NCBI GenBank assembly: GCA_030847615.1
Contig: JAUMIR010000002.1
Location: forward strand, 283,134,028 to 283,198,027
Source: Gambelia wislizenii
Lineage: Eukaryota > Chordata > Lepidosauria > Squamata > Crotaphytidae
Length of the DNA stretch: 64,000 bases
Reading direction: 5' to 3'
Part shown: piece after piece, positions 21,997 to 33,639 of the stretch
Numbering within the stretch: position 1 is the stretch's first letter
Layout of the letters: every line of letters begins with the position of its first letter
Program-made: the position numbers and the translations under genes
Notes under the pieces: generated by a model
Told to the model about the DNA's origin: nothing
What the model saw: only the letters and a program-made list of their open reading frames with translations
Databases searched by the model: none

Positions 21997-22186
21997 CAGT
22001 TGTCCCTTCATATTTTGCTGAGGTTTGGTTCCAGGACCCTGGAATAGTCAAGTCAAAATGGTGTCCCTTATATAAGGTGGCAAAATCAAAGTTTGCTTTT
22101 TGGATTATTATTTTTCAAAGAATATTTTAAAATCATGAATACTTAAATCGGTAGATACTAAATCCGTGGATACAGAGGGACAACTG
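21997..22186. mobile_element. Tigger-type (TcMar) MITE, 190 bp
   Basis: Terminal inverted repeats start CAGTTGTCCCT and end AGGGACAACTG, flanked by TA on both sides. The terminal CCGTGGATACAGAGGGACAA phrase is typical of Tigger/pogo family ends. Too short to encode a transposase. Confidence 0.85.
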
Positions 22187-22189
22187 TAT

Positions 22190-23470
22190 ACTCTTAGTGA
22201 GCTTTCCTTGAAATTGTGAGCATGGGTGAAATGTCAGGGGCTCAATGGGTTGTTGTCGCAACCTCAGTCTTGGAGGGTGAGAATTTGCCCTCCTCAAACA
22301 CACAGAAGTGCAACACCAAGTTCATTTGGCAGAGCACAAATGTGGAAGAGCTGCACCCCTTGGTGGATAACATGTGACTGATACTGTGGTGAAATCTCCC
22401 TTGGCAGTAGCTGTGCTTTCCCCATCCTCCACTCATGCATTGCTCTGCAGACAATGGTTCTCCATTTGTGTGCGTCCATGGCAGAGACGGGCGTAGAGGC
22501 AGGGCTACCCTGATGTTCAAGGGCAGCTGTTAGGGAGGGAACTTTTTCTGTGTCTCTACTCTTGCCTGGAAATACATGGCCTGGGGCTTGTCTACATTGG
22601 GGGGAAATCCAGATGAAATATGGACTACTCATGCTCGGATTTAAGCCCCACACCTTCCCTGCATTTGGAATTTTTCTCCCAGTGAAGCTTGAGCTTCCAT
22701 GCCACCACTATCCAGCCACCTCTGTTGTGCTGTGGTGTGGGCCAAAAGAGCAACAGGGGTCTGCCATTCTGGTGCATAATTGCTTGTTCTGAGGTCAGTA
22801 GCACAGGGGATCTGCTTTTCTGGTGCACCATCACCTGCTCTGTGGTCAGAAGTAGCAGCCAGCCCTGCCATTGCAAGCCCCCAGTGCTAGTCAGTCTCTC
22901 TGAAATCAGAATCACCAGTCAGCCTCATGGTGGAGGGGCTGGCTGCTCCTTCTGACTTCAGAGTGGGTGATTGTGCACCAGAAAAGCAGAGCCCTGGTGC
23001 TAGTGGCTCCTTCTGAAGTCAGAAAGCATGGCCAGCCTTGTGATGACGGGGCTGGCTGGTTGTCCTGTTCTCAGAGATAGTGACTAGTGCCTGGGCTCTG
23101 CCTTTGGAAAGAGAAAGTGATGCTGAGGAAGGGGGAAAACAGCTGCCCCCCCTCCAAAAAAAATCCTATGCAGACAGATTGTTCACACTAGTTTTCTCTG
23201 GATTTTCAAGCCAACTCTGAAGAAAACTGAGTTTCCTAAATTAAGATTAAGGATTCAGGTGCTATTCTCAGAGTCTGGCGTAGATAGGCCTGTATGACGT
23301 GTGGCATTATTGGACTAGATTAGGGGGATATTTCAGGATATTTCACTAGGGTAGACAAGCCCTGAGGCTGCAGCCTGTCTTGGTGGGCTTGGATGTAGGC
23401 TCAGGTCTTAACCTCCCATTTGATGAGCCAGCAGAGGAGAGAGTCTCCTTATAGAATGAACTCAGGCTTG
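22190..23470. other. No gene seen; distal flank of duplicon B
   Basis: The part 22,440-22,800 is homologous to 39,590-39,990 behind copy E (both contain TGGTTCTCCATTTGTGTG). The rest has several loosely repeated phrases such as TGGTGCA(C/T)(C/A)AT and CTTCTGA(C/A)(T/G)TCAGA. Open frames on both strands are not conserved between the duplicons. Confidence 0.45.
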
Positions 23471-23987
23471 CTGGAGAGAGTAAGAACAATAAAAAGGGTT
23501 TTTTTCGGGTATGTCCACAGCAAAAGGCGGAAGATGGTAGGGCCACTAAGTGGAGAAGATGGCAAAATGCTAACAGGGGACAGAGAAAAGGCTGAATTAC
23601 TCAACAGCTTCTTTGTCTTAGTGTTTTCAGAAAAGGAAAAGGATGATCAACGTGAGGATAATGGGATAGAGGACACAATAGGGGAATCCATCACAGAATA
23701 AGCAAACAGGTAGTAGAGGAATACCTTCTTAATCTAAATGAATTTAAATCTCCAGGACCAGATGAACTACATCCAAAGGTACTAAAAGAGCTGACAAATG
23801 GAAGAGCCATTGGCAATAATCTTTGAGAACTCCTGGAGAACAGGAGAAGTCCCAGCAGATTGGAAGAGGGCAAACTTTGTCCCTATCTTCAAAAAAGGGG
23901 GAAAAGAGGATCCCAACAATTATCGTCCAGTTAGTCTGACATCAATACCAGGGAAGATTCTAGAGCAGATCATTAAACAGAGAGTCA
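23471..23987 (+). mobile_element. CR1 LINE fragment (RT N-terminal half), + strand
   Basis: Encodes the CR1 block FKSPGPDELHPKVLKELTN, then after a frame change WRTGEVPADWKRANFVPIFK, GGKEDPNNYRPVSLTSIPGK and ILEQIIKQRVIE, the conserved start of the CR1 RT domain. Upstream, the linker with [11 protein letters not shown] is also CR1-like. It ends abruptly at the 3' terminus of another CR1 in the opposite direction. Confidence 0.88.
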
Positions 23988-24318
23988 TAGAATCATAGAA
24001 TCATAGAATTGCAGAGTTGGAAAAGACCACGAGGGCCATCCAGTCCAACTCCCTGCCATGCAGGAAACCACGATCAAAGCATCCCCGACAGATGGCCATC
24101 CAGCCTCTGTTTAAAGACCTCCAAGGAAGGAGACCCCACCACGCTTCGAGGGAGTGCGTTCCACTGCCGAACAGCTCTTACTGTCAAAAAGTTCCTCCTA
24201 ATGTTGAGGTGGAATCTCTGTTCCTGGAGCTTGCATCCATTGCTCCGTGTTCCAGTCTCTGGAGCAGCAGAAAACAAGCCTGCTCCATCCTCAGCGTGAC
24301 ATCCCTTCAAATACATTG
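23988..24318 (-). mobile_element. CR1 LINE, short 3' copy, inserted next to or in another CR1
   Basis: Standard CR1 3' terminus with three ATCATAGA repeats, followed by the antisense of the RT C-terminal codons ([19 protein letters not shown]). It is truncated at about 330 bp. Low divergence from the copies at 53,706 and 63,119 indicates a recent subfamily. Confidence 0.9.
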
Positions 24319-25273
24319 TAAACTCTAGAAACAATTATCATCTGGCAATTTTCAATGTATTTCATACATCCATTAATTGTCTCAAGCATTTAAGTTATAT
24401 AGGTTTTTCTATCTGTTATTGCAACACATTCTAATTACAAGTTTTTCAATGATGTAAAATATGCTAGGCTATCAAGATAATTTTGAATGCTTTGTTGTAC
24501 ATTACCACCAATTTTATATATAGCGCCCTGGATTTTTGAAAACAAGCAATCTCTAATCATGGAACTCTCTTGTTAAATTTGGAGAAGCCTCCATAACATG
24601 CCTTCAAACTACCCAGCAGGAGTTGGCTTGACTGCTGCTTTTGTGTTGTGAGTCACCCAAGGTCTAGTACTGGGGAGTGTCTCCTTGGACTTCATAATCT
24701 TCATAATCTTGCCTAAGGGAGACATTTTCTTCTGGTGCGGTGGAGTCCCCACAGAACAGGCATTATGAGATAGAAGAGTAATCTAGCACTTGCGTAAGGA
24801 AGGAAGAGCTGCCTTCCACAAACGGAAGGGTGGAGGGTGAGGGTGGGTTGGAAAATATCCCTCCTATGAAGAGGAGCAGCTACAAGGGATATTGCAGGAT
24901 GGGCAAGGCCCAGACCCATAGACAGGTATAAAGAGAGGCACTTCTTAACATTCCTCTTGGATTTTGGCGGGAGACAGCTCCTGGTTGAAATCAATAACTC
25001 TCATTGACAGGAATCCATGGAAGAAGAAGATAATACTCTTGATGAAACGAGCAGCCTGGAAGAGACGGAGTGGGAGCCTTCACCTCCATGAGCCCAAGAT
25101 AACCTGTTTTAAGAGGAAAAAAAGCTAATCTCATCCAAGGTTCCAAGGTTGTTCTTCATCTGGCAGATCTTGCCTCTTGGGAGATGAGGTCTGATTATCC
25201 TTCACCTCTGTTCTCAGGGCTCTGAGCTGGGAAAGAGCAGGCAAAGAAGATGACCAAGAAGAGACCTCACATA

Positions 25274-27666
25274 GAGTAGAATCTTTATTACGGTCATAGA
25301 CCAGCACAGGTAAAAAGGAGATACAGAATAAAGATAAAAACACAGGATAAAAACAGGCTAAAAGCAGTATTTAAAATATTAGCTCCAGTATAACAAGACT
25401 AGGTTGATACTATTCTACTGTTGAGGACATTGTCTGTCGAATTTTAACTGCAGCTGCACAGAATCCGGCGACATTATAAGTTGTTCCTGGGTTGGTGTCT
25501 GAAAGCAACAAGTTTATGTAGAATTGTCCAGTGTGCCCTTGATATTTATGCAACAGGGGTGAAATTAGGCTGAGACGTATGTCCCTGTAGTATGAGCACT
25601 GGAGTAATACATGCTCTGTTGTTTCTATTTGGCCCGAATTGCAGGGGCACAGCCTGTCTGAGAAGGGGATCTTCTTGTATCGGCCTTCAAGGACAGCTGA
25701 AGGGAGGGCACGACACCGTGCAAGAGTAAAGGCCCTTCGATGTTTAGGTATTTCAAGTGTTGCTAAGTATGCCAAAGGAGAGGCCAGATATCTATTGGAG
25801 TCACTAGCAATGAAGGTTGGAGTACTGGCTAGATCCAGTTGTCGCTCTATATCTACTACCAGTTGTTTGATAGTAGCTTTCGCCCTATTATACCCCAGGC
25901 TAAGCAGAAGATCTGGAGAAAGGCCCAGCATTGAAATTTTAGTCATCACTGTTTGTTTCCAGCTGGATTGGAAATCATCACTTAAGGTTAGTGGAGCAAG
26001 GCCAGTGGGAAAGAGGGATAGTCTGAGCCAGTAGCTGAGTATGGTCACCCACACTCTGGCCTCCACTTTCATAAATCGTGACTCCAGTCTCAGAGCTGCG
26101 TTAGAGACACATTTTGGAGTTTGGAAAGCTGATCTTAAAAATTTGTATTGGACAAGTTCTAATGGAGCAGGATTGGGGAAGGGTCCCAATTGGGGTCCAT
26201 AAAGCAGTTGAGCTACTGGTTTGGCTTCAAAAAGTTTGAGCGCTGCAGGTAAATAGTGGCCTCCTCTTGTCTTAAGAAATTTGAGAATGGCTGTTGTACT
26301 CCTTTGCGCATTGCAAGCAGCATACTCCCCATGTGCTTTCCTACTACCAGTGGCTTGAAAAATTACCCTCAGGTATTTGAAGCAAGAGACCTGCTCAATC
26401 TTGTGGCCATCTATATTCCAATTGTAGTTCTTAGGCCTTTTAGCGAATGCCATGATTTTAGTTTTTTGATAGTTGAGTTCTAGCTGTTCCACTCTGCAAT
26501 ATTGTGTTAGTGCTCTTAGGGCTCTTTTTAGTCCAATGGGAGTTCTTGAAAGTACTGCTGCATCATCCGCATAAAGCAGCGTTGAGATATGCCTTCCCTC
26601 TAATTTTGGGGGGTGGAAGTTAGTGTTGTTGAGGTGATCCACCAAATCATTGATGTAGAAGTTAAACAGGAGTGGAGCTAGAATGCAGCCTTGCTTGACA
26701 CCCTTCTCAGTGACAATGTCATTGGTGAGATGTCCCTGGGGTTTACATCTTACTTTTAATGAGGTCCCTTCATGCAGCATACGTATTAGGTGGAGTAAAC
26801 GTCGGTCGATTGAAGAAGCCTCCAATTTTTTCCACAGTTTGGTTCGGGATATAGAGTCAAAAGCTGCTTTAAAGTCTATGAAGGCAGCATAGAGTGAAAC
26901 TGTGCTGCAGGTGGAGTATTTTTCAATAAGGTGCTGGAGTACAAGGCACTGATCTATGGTGGAGCGGCCTTCCCTAAAGCCAGCTTGCTCTTCTGCAAGT
27001 ATGTTTTCTTGTTCCATCCAGGATTGAAATTTCCACTGTAGGTGTCTTGCATAGAGTTTGCTGATTGTACTGAGGAGACTAATTGGTCTGTAGTTGACAG
27101 GATCATCCTTGCTTCCTTTTTTATATACGGGGACGATGATTGCAAGGCCCCAATCCTTGGGTGCTCGACCATATTTGTCAATACAGGTGAAAAGTGGGGC
27201 CAGGATAGGGGCCCAAAATTCAAGGTTGTTTTTAATGGCTTCTGCAGGTATTAGGTCTTCCCCTGGGGCCTTCCCCATTCTCAGCTGTGCTACAAGGTTC
27301 TTGATCTCTGTCGCTGTCACTGGTGACCACCCTTGGATATTTTCTATATTTTGGCTAGTGTATCCACTTTCAATGTAGTTGTCCTTATAAAGAGCTTGAA
27401 AATGATCCTCCCATATCCCTGGAGGGATGTGACAGTCCACTGTAGCTGGCCCTTTTCTCTGGGAACTTGATGTAATATGCCAGAATAGAGCTGTGTTGTT
27501 GGATCTGACTGCCTGGATAAGTTGTGTCCAGTCATTCTCCATGGCTTCTTTTTTCTTGTTCATCAGCAGCTTTTTCTAGTCTCTTTTCTGCTGAAGCAGC
27601 ATTGGTGCAGCATCTGGGATGTTATTAGATAGGTAACCCTGATAAATATCACTCTGGTTTCTCTTC
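25274..27666 (-). mobile_element. Vingi/I-like LINE, 5'-truncated, with a 717-codon open RT frame and 14-bp TSD
   Basis: The target duplication AGAGACCTCACATA lies at 25,260-25,273 and 27,667-27,680. The minus-strand frame 27,563-25,410 is uninterrupted. Order: GEDLIPAEAIKNNLEFW, VYKKGSKDDPVNYRPISLLS, GFREGRSTIDQCLVLQHLIE, then the RT catalytic box LLYADDAAVLS, and a C-terminal Cys/His motif (CPCNSGQIETTEHVLLQC). The 3' end reads GACCGTAATAAAGATTCTAC and lacks a poly(A) tail. Tail and RT suggest the Vingi branch of the I group, recalled from memory. A TAG lies 12 nt before the first ATG, and the endonuclease is missing through 5' truncation. The open frame indicates recent insertion. Confidence 0.85.
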
Positions 27667-29095
27667 AGAGACCTCACATATTTCTGCCCCACCCTCCTCA
27701 GTCTGTATAGATAAGGTAGGAGGTGTGGCCAAGTGGGCACCAAGTGGGCACCTTCCCTGCCAGAAGTTAGCATGATGCCAAGGGGACATGCTGGATGTTA
27801 TCTCACTCCAAGATGGCCCGGGTGTGGGATGAATGGTGTTGAACTGGACACCAGGCTTTGCTTGGCATCCTTTTCAGCCCTTTCCCTTCCTGTTGAGTGC
27901 ATTTTGACTAAGGCAGCCAAAAATTTGAGGAGAAACAGCTTTCTGAAATATCCTTTTCTTCCTGTCTTTCAGGTCCCTGAGGCACAGGAAAGGATTGTCT
28001 GGTTGTGCTGCAGCTCAAAAAGGAAGGTGCTTTTAGGGGAAATGATGTGGGTGTGCTGCTCTGCCTCCTGACCCAAGCCAGTCCCATCCCTAGCCTGCAG
28101 GAGACCCGAGGCCAGAGGAGGAGGATGCGGGGTAATGCAGTCTTCCAGAGAACACCTGAGAGATGGAGCGCAGGTCCAAGGGCAGATGGTTCTCATCTGT
28201 CCCCAAGAGGAGAGGAAGGCCATCTTTACCCCTTAGCACCATCTGTGGGGATGTGGAGTGCCCCAGTCTGTCCCATAATTTCCCACAAGCCAAACCTCCT
28301 TGGCCTGTGTTTCTACTACCATGGAGCACAGTGGCAACATCCCAAAGTCAACTGCCCTGGTCTCCCAACACTACAGAAGGCTGTGCTGCTCTTCCTGCCT
28401 TTCCCCTCCAGCAGCCAAAACTCACTACCCCCACTCACTTCAGTCCCTCTTCCCCACACTATACCCTGCCAGCCAAAGTGTCTGGTCACCAGATGAGGAA
28501 GGCTTGGCCGGGAGGGGGTTGAATGCCATGACCAGAAGCCTGTGGTGCTCTACCTCCCAGCCCCTGCCTCTCTCCCTCTCTCCCTAGAGTAACACATGTT
28601 CCTGTCCTGGCTTTCTCCTAAGCCTCAATGGCACCAGACGTTTGGGCAGGAGGGAAGGGAAACATCTCTCTCCTAGCACCCCCTTCAGTCTCAGAATTGG
28701 TGTGGGTGAGCATCCCATCTGGCCAAAGCAAAACCAGAGACTCCTGTCTTTACTTTTCCTCCACCCCTGCTGCTAGTATTCCCTCATCTTCTTCGTTTGG
28801 CTCATCAGCTCCCCACCTGTGGCAGTAACCTTTCAATACCTCTTTTGGCTCTCAGCGGACAGGGAGCAGTGCTGTTTGTGGGACTCTCCATGATGAGACC
28901 ACGTGGGCAAGAGGAGCAGCTGCAGCAAGATCTGTCATAGCAGTGGTTGAGTTTGAGAGAAACAGAATTCTCTGGGTTGCACCTTGGCAATTCCCTCTGT
29001 CCACACACTCCTTCCCTCCCTGGGGTTTGGCTCCCAGCATGGAAAGGGAGGAGGAGCAAAGCCACAATACTGACACAATTTTTTGGCCCCCACAG

Positions 29096-29227
29096 GTGCC
29101 CCCATGTCCTCGCAATCAGGAAAGGGTGGAACATGTGAAAAGGAGGAGGAAAAGTCCCCTACAGATGAAGTCCACTATTGTATCAACACATGTTGTATTT
29201 GTTATATGTGTTCAATATTTTATATAG
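29096..29227 (+). pseudogene. Copy C membrane exon, truncated by a stop
   Basis: After CCCCACAG the frame reads VPPCPRNQERVEHVKRRRKS and enters the hydrophobic segment (STIVSTHVVFVICVQYFI) before TAG at 29,225. The frame is open upstream to 28,943, through the conserved block, with no break; this shows the block and the membrane exon can be read as one stretch in this copy. Confidence 0.6.
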
Positions 29228-29460
29228 TTATTGTACCTTGTTTTGCTAATATCTCCCCTACCCGTTGTCTTTGGTCACTGACCCCATCCCCTTGCTATGG
29301 ACCGCTGGTTGAAGGGGTGGGGAAAGAATTTTACCTACAATCTGCAATTGGCTAATTGTGGGGGGTTTGCCTTCCCCATAGAAGGTTCGGGCTATTTTTT
29401 GTAGTATTATAGGGGGACATGGGACGTATTTTTGCAAAATAATCATTAAAAGATGTTTCT

Positions 29461-29800
29461 TCTCCATATTAAGTTGCTTGTGTTTTTTGAAGAGATGTTC
29501 TTCTTTCTCTCTATTGTGCAAAGCATGAAATTTGCATTGAAATATGTAGTATCACAAATTGTTCTCAATGATTTGGCTTCCCGGATCATGGTGTGGGGAT
29601 TCAGGGAGGTGGACCTCTGGCAAGGGATTGGTTGCACATCACAGCAGTTGGCAGGACTGTTTTTGTTAAGAGCCTGAAAGATCTGATCAGGCATGCTTTA
29701 AACTGAGTTATGCAACACGATATTCTTGAGGTGGGAGTTCATCTAGCGCTGGAGATAATAGCCCAAATGTCATACAGAGAACAAGGCAAATAGTACAAGA
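29461..29800. other. Spacer between copies C and D
   Basis: No exon-like signals. It contains phrases such as AGGGATTGGTTGCACATCACAG that look like an older interspersed repeat, but I cannot name it. Copies C and D start at the same intronic position (about 24,600 and 29,800), so this may mark a recombination boundary. Confidence 0.35.
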
Positions 29801-31990
29801 AGCCAAAAGTTGGCTTGCCGGCCACTCAGGTTGCGAGTCAGAGGAGTCATCTGCGGTCTAGTACTGGGGAGTTTCTCTTTGGACTTCATAATCTTGCATA
29901 TGGGGGACTTTTTCTCCTAGTGCGATGGAGTCCCTGCAGAACAGGAGTTATCAGATAGAAGAGTCTTCTAGCACTTGGGTAAGGAAGAAACAGCTACCCT
30001 CCACAAACGAAAGGGTGGAGAGTGAGTGTGGCTTGGAGAATATCGCTCCTATGAAGAGGAGCAGCTACAAGGGATATTGCAGGATGGGCAAGGCCAAGAC
30101 TCATAGACAGGTTTAAAATATTGGCACTTGTTAACATCCCTCCTGGATTCTGGCGGGAGACAGCTCCCAGTTGAAATCAATGACTCTCATTGATAGGACT
30201 CCACAGAGGAAGAAGATAATACTCTGGATGATGTAGCAGCCTGGAAGAGACGGAGTCGGAGACTTCACTTCCATGAGCTCAAAGTAACCTGATTTAAGAG
30301 GGGAAAAAAGTGAATTCATCCAGGGTTCCAAAGTTGTTCTTCATCTGGCAAATCTTCCCTCTTGAGAGATGAGGTCTACTTATCCCTCACTTCTGTTTTG
30401 AGGACTCTGAGCTGGGAAAGAGCAGGCAAAGAAGATGACCAAGAAGAGGTCTGACTTACTTCTGCCCCACCCTCCACAGTCTGTCTGGATAAGTTAGGAG
30501 GTGTGGCTAAGGGGGCACCATAGAAAGGCCCCATCCACACTCGCATGCCAGATGTTAGCATGGTGCCAAGGGGATGTGTTGGAAGGTACCTCACTCCAAG
30601 ATGACCCTGAGAGGGGCCCAAGTATGGGATGATTGGTGTTGAGTTGGACACCAGGCTTCCCTTGGGGTCCTTTTCAGGCCCTTGCCCTTCCTGTTGAGTG
30701 CTTTCTGAGTAAGGCAGTGAAAACTTTGAGGAGAAACAACTTTTTGAAATAATCCCTTTCTTCCTGTCTTTCAGACCCCTGAGGCACAGAAAAGGATTGT
30801 CTGGCTGTGCTGCGGCTCAAAAGGGTAGGTGCTTTAACGGAAAATGATGAAGGTGTGCTGCTCTGCCTCCTGACTCAAGCAAGTCCCACCCCTAGCCTGC
30901 AGGAGCCTTGGAGCCAGAGAAGGAGGATGAGGGGTGATGCAGTCTCCCAGGGACTACCTGAGAAATGGAGTGCAGGACCAAGGGCAGATGGTTGTCATCA
31001 GTCCCCAAGAGGAGAGGAAGGCCATCTTTGCCCACCAGCACCATCTGTGAGGAGGTGGAACACCCCCGTCTCTCTTGTGATTCCCCCAACCCAACCCTTA
31101 ATTGGCCTGTGTTGCCACTATCATGGAGCGCAGAGACAACATACCAAAGGCAACTGCCCTGGCCCCCAAACCCTTACGAGGCTAATGCTGGTCATCCTGC
31201 CCTTCCTCTCCAGCAGCCGAACCTGACTCCCATCTCCCTTCACTCATTCTTCCCCACACTACGCCCTCCTAGCCAAAGTGTCTGGTGGCCAGATGAGGAA
31301 GGCTTGGCCAGAAGGGAGCTGAATGCCATAACCAGCCTGTTGTGTTCTGCCTCCCAACCCATGCCTCTCTTCTTCTCTCCTAGAGGAGCACCTCTTCTTG
31401 CCCTGGCTTTCTTGTAAGCCTCAATGGAACCAGGGCGGTTGGCCAGGAAGGAAGGGAGAGACCCATCTCCTGACACCCCCTTCAGTCTCAGAATTGGCAT
31501 GGGTGGGCATTCCATATGCCCAAAGCAAAACCAGAGACTCCTGTCTTCACTTTTACTCCATCCCTGCAGCTGGTATTTCCTCATCTTCTTCCTTTGGCTC
31601 ATCAGCTCCCCACCTGTGGCGGTAACCTTTTAACATCTCTTTTGTCTCTTAGCAGACAGAGAGCAGTGCTGGTTGTGGGACTCTCCATGATGAAACCACA
31701 TCGGCAGGAGGTGCAGGCATGGCAAGATCTCTCATAGCAGGGGTTGAGTTCAAGAGAAACAGAATTCTCTGATTTGCACCTTGGCAACTCCCTCTGTCCA
31801 CACACATACTCCCTGGGGTTTGGTTGCCAGTTTGGAAAAGGAGGAGCAAAACGACAATACTGACTCAATTTTGTGGCTTCCACAAGTGCCCCCATGTCCT
31901 CGTAATCAGGAAAGGGCAGAACATGTGTAAAGGAGGAGAAAAAGTCCCTTACAGATGAAGGGACTTTTTTGTATCAGCATGTGTTATATA
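29800..31990 (+). pseudogene. Copy D of the gene family, partial and frameshifted
   Basis: The exon at 29,921-29,978 is intact in length, sites and frame (AMESLQNRSYQIEESSSTW). Its partner (from 30,197) starts DSTEEEDNTLDDV, then a 1-nt deletion shifts the frame. The next exon (30,403) has a donor changed from GGTAGG to GTTAGG. The exon from 30,775 is shortened to about 50 bp with a new GTAGGT donor. The conserved block (31,653) is open. The membrane exon begins near 31,889 with a shifted acceptor and is lost after about 31,960. Confidence 0.68.
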
Positions 31991-32052
31991 GTATTATGAC
32001 ATCTCCACAAAGAAAGTTGCACAGCCCCTCATAAAAGGGTATGTTGACCGTG

Positions 32053-32325
32053 TCACTGACAGCTCCACAAATTGTGATCATACATTTCCATGTAGCATTG
32101 TTGGAGAGACTTGCCTTTCATCCTGCACTCTTCTGCAGTCCTCTTGTGGCCCCTTTTCTGCATCTCACAAGCAATATTCTCAAATATACCTATATCTCTG
32201 TGGCTTCCCTGCAGCTGCAAATGTACCTTTGCTTCACCCCAAATGGCTATCAGGTCTCCAGTTTCCTCCCGGATCCATGAGCTACCTCTTCCTCTTTTTC
32301 CTTTGGCCAAAATGGCATCTGCCAT
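32053..32325 (-). pseudogene. Myb/SANT-like (ZSCAN20/29-type) DNA-binding domain frame
   Basis: A 90-codon minus-strand frame reads SSWIREETGDLIAIWGEAKV, then HRDIGIFENIACEMQKRGHK, RTAEECRMKGKSLQQCYMEM. Tryptophan followed by EET, the LI.IWGE block and the RGH.RTAEECR.K.K.L pattern are typical of the Myb/SANT-like domain found in vertebrate SCAN zinc-finger genes and MSANTD-type proteins. The domain is nearly complete, but no SCAN or zinc finger codons were found next to it, and it ends in a stop soon after the domain. It could be one exon of a larger minus-strand gene or an orphan/retro-copied piece. Confidence 0.6.
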
Positions 32326-32598
32326 TCTACAAAATGATGTGTGGCAAGCTTAATTGCTGGTTTGGGAAGGCATTCTACACTAGGCATGTGGATATTCACA
32401 TGCAAACTTGACTTATTTTTTTAAAAAATTGTGAGACCATTGTTTTCAGGACTCTTTTTCGAGGTTTAAGCAAACAAGGGAGGTAACCTTCCATGGTGAA
32501 AATGATCAGGTGACTACCTGGCCTAGGCAACCTCCTACCAACATATCTGACCTCCAAACACCCACCTAGCCCCACTCCCACCCCATTCCCATATTTTT

Positions 32599-32876
32599 AA
32601 AATTTATTTATACCCTGCTCTTTTAAAATTTATTTATACCCCACAAGGCTATCAGAGCAGCTTACAAATTGTTTGAAGCAACAGCAATTTACACATCTAC
32701 ACTGCATTAAGCAGTTTCCAATGTGTATTAGCTAATTGCCCCCACAAGCCGGGTACTAATTTTACCGACCTACGAAAGGATGGAAGGCTGAGTGAACCTT
32801 GGAGCCCTCTGGAATTGAACTTGCAACGTGATGACTTGCAGTACTGGCATTTAACCGCTGCACCACCAGGGCTCTT
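32599..32876 (-). mobile_element. tRNA-derived SINE, near full length
   Basis: On the minus strand it starts with a Pol III A-box-like TGGTGCAGCGG, followed by a B-box AGTTCAATTCC about 40 nt further on. The body contains CTCAGCCTTCCATCCTTTCG and a tail TTGTAAGCTGCTCTGATAGC that ends in TATAAATAAATTTTAAA. The 3' half recurs at 46,337 and 61,355. It resembles squamate tRNA-type SINEs. Confidence 0.85.
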
Positions 32877-33055
32877 GCTCAGCACAGGGCACACACCTAA
32901 AAAGCCATTTTTTTTGCTTTTTTTTCATGAAAGGGAAGAGTAAAAAGGGGGGTTATTTAAGATGCATTAAAGCATAAGAGAATTGATTTCACTTTGAACA
33001 TGGAGGAATGTCATGTGTTCCAACACACTGACATCAAGGTGAGAACGAATTATTT

Positions 33056-33262
33056 TGCAGGTGTGCATCCGGCCTATGACTCTGGAGATCAGGGTTCGAA
33101 TCCCTGCTCAGCCATGGAAACCCATTGAGGTTGGGTAAGTCATGCTCCCTCAGCCTCAGAGGAAGGGAAAGGCAAACACCCTCTGAATAAATTTTGCCAA
33201 GAATCCCCTGTGATAGATTCACCTAAGGGTCATCATAAGTAAAAAAAATTGTCTGAAAGGCA
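33056..33262 (+). mobile_element. MIR-like SINE
   Basis: Contains the B-box-like GGTTCGAATCC, then CTCAGCCTCAGAGGAAGGGA and a 3' part ending GGGTCATCATAAGT with an A-rich tail. This is the reptile MIR/CORE-type layout. Related copies are at 40,195 (plus) and 49,945 (minus). Confidence 0.85.
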
Positions 33263-33336
33263 CAGGATAAGAAGAAGTACCACAGCATATTGGGTAATTA
33301 TCGGCCAATCTGCAACATTCATTTTTTGGACAGGGA

Positions 33337-33455
33337 CTGGAAAAGTTGGAATGTGTCCAGAGAAGGGTGACCAAAATGGTAAAAGATCTGGGAGCCATGC
33401 CCTATGAAGAGTGGCTTAGGGAGCTGGGTATGTTTAGCATGGAGAAGAGAAGTTT
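33337..33455 (+). repeat. Old CR1 fragment
   Basis: + strand codons correspond to LECVQRRVTKMVKDLGAMPY and [11 protein letters not shown] of the CR1 RT C-terminus, diverged from the young copies. Truncated on both sides. Confidence 0.8.
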
Positions 33456-33639
33456 CTGCTAATGAAAACTTGCATCTTTTTCGTTGCCTCAGAAAAGAGG
33501 GAGAACGGAGGAAGGACGCCTGGAGAATGATGTCGTGTGATATTGGGACCATGTGGAGGTACAGTGATGTTGTTCTTTTGAGCTCCTTGCATTTTTTTAA
33601 GCGTCTGATAATCTCCTTGGGCAATAGGTATCCTGCCCG

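Larger units (their letters stand above)
24600..29460 (+). pseudogene. Copy C of the gene family, partial and interrupted
   Basis: It starts within the intron before exon pair 5. The first exon of that pair (24,738-24,793) has lost its acceptor AG and contains TAA. The second (25,011 to about 25,095) reads ESMEEEDNTLDETSSLEETE and stops at TGA 25,089. The next exon (25,218) is split by a LINE (25,274-27,666). The exon at 27,973-28,026, the conserved block at 28,856 and the membrane exon at 29,096 follow. The membrane exon stops at TAG 29,225 inside the hydrophobic segment. A variant poly(A) signal ATTAAA lies near 29,444. The upstream exons were never part of this copy, or were deleted. Confidence 0.7.

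Noticed and set aside
23471..24318. Twin-primed single CR1
   Set aside because: The + strand part abuts the 3' terminus of the minus copy, not its 5' end, so this is not the twin-priming order. Two separate insertions explain it better.
32820..32876. tRNA gene
   Set aside because: A and B boxes are present, but the sequence continues into a SINE body and cannot form an intact cloverleaf.
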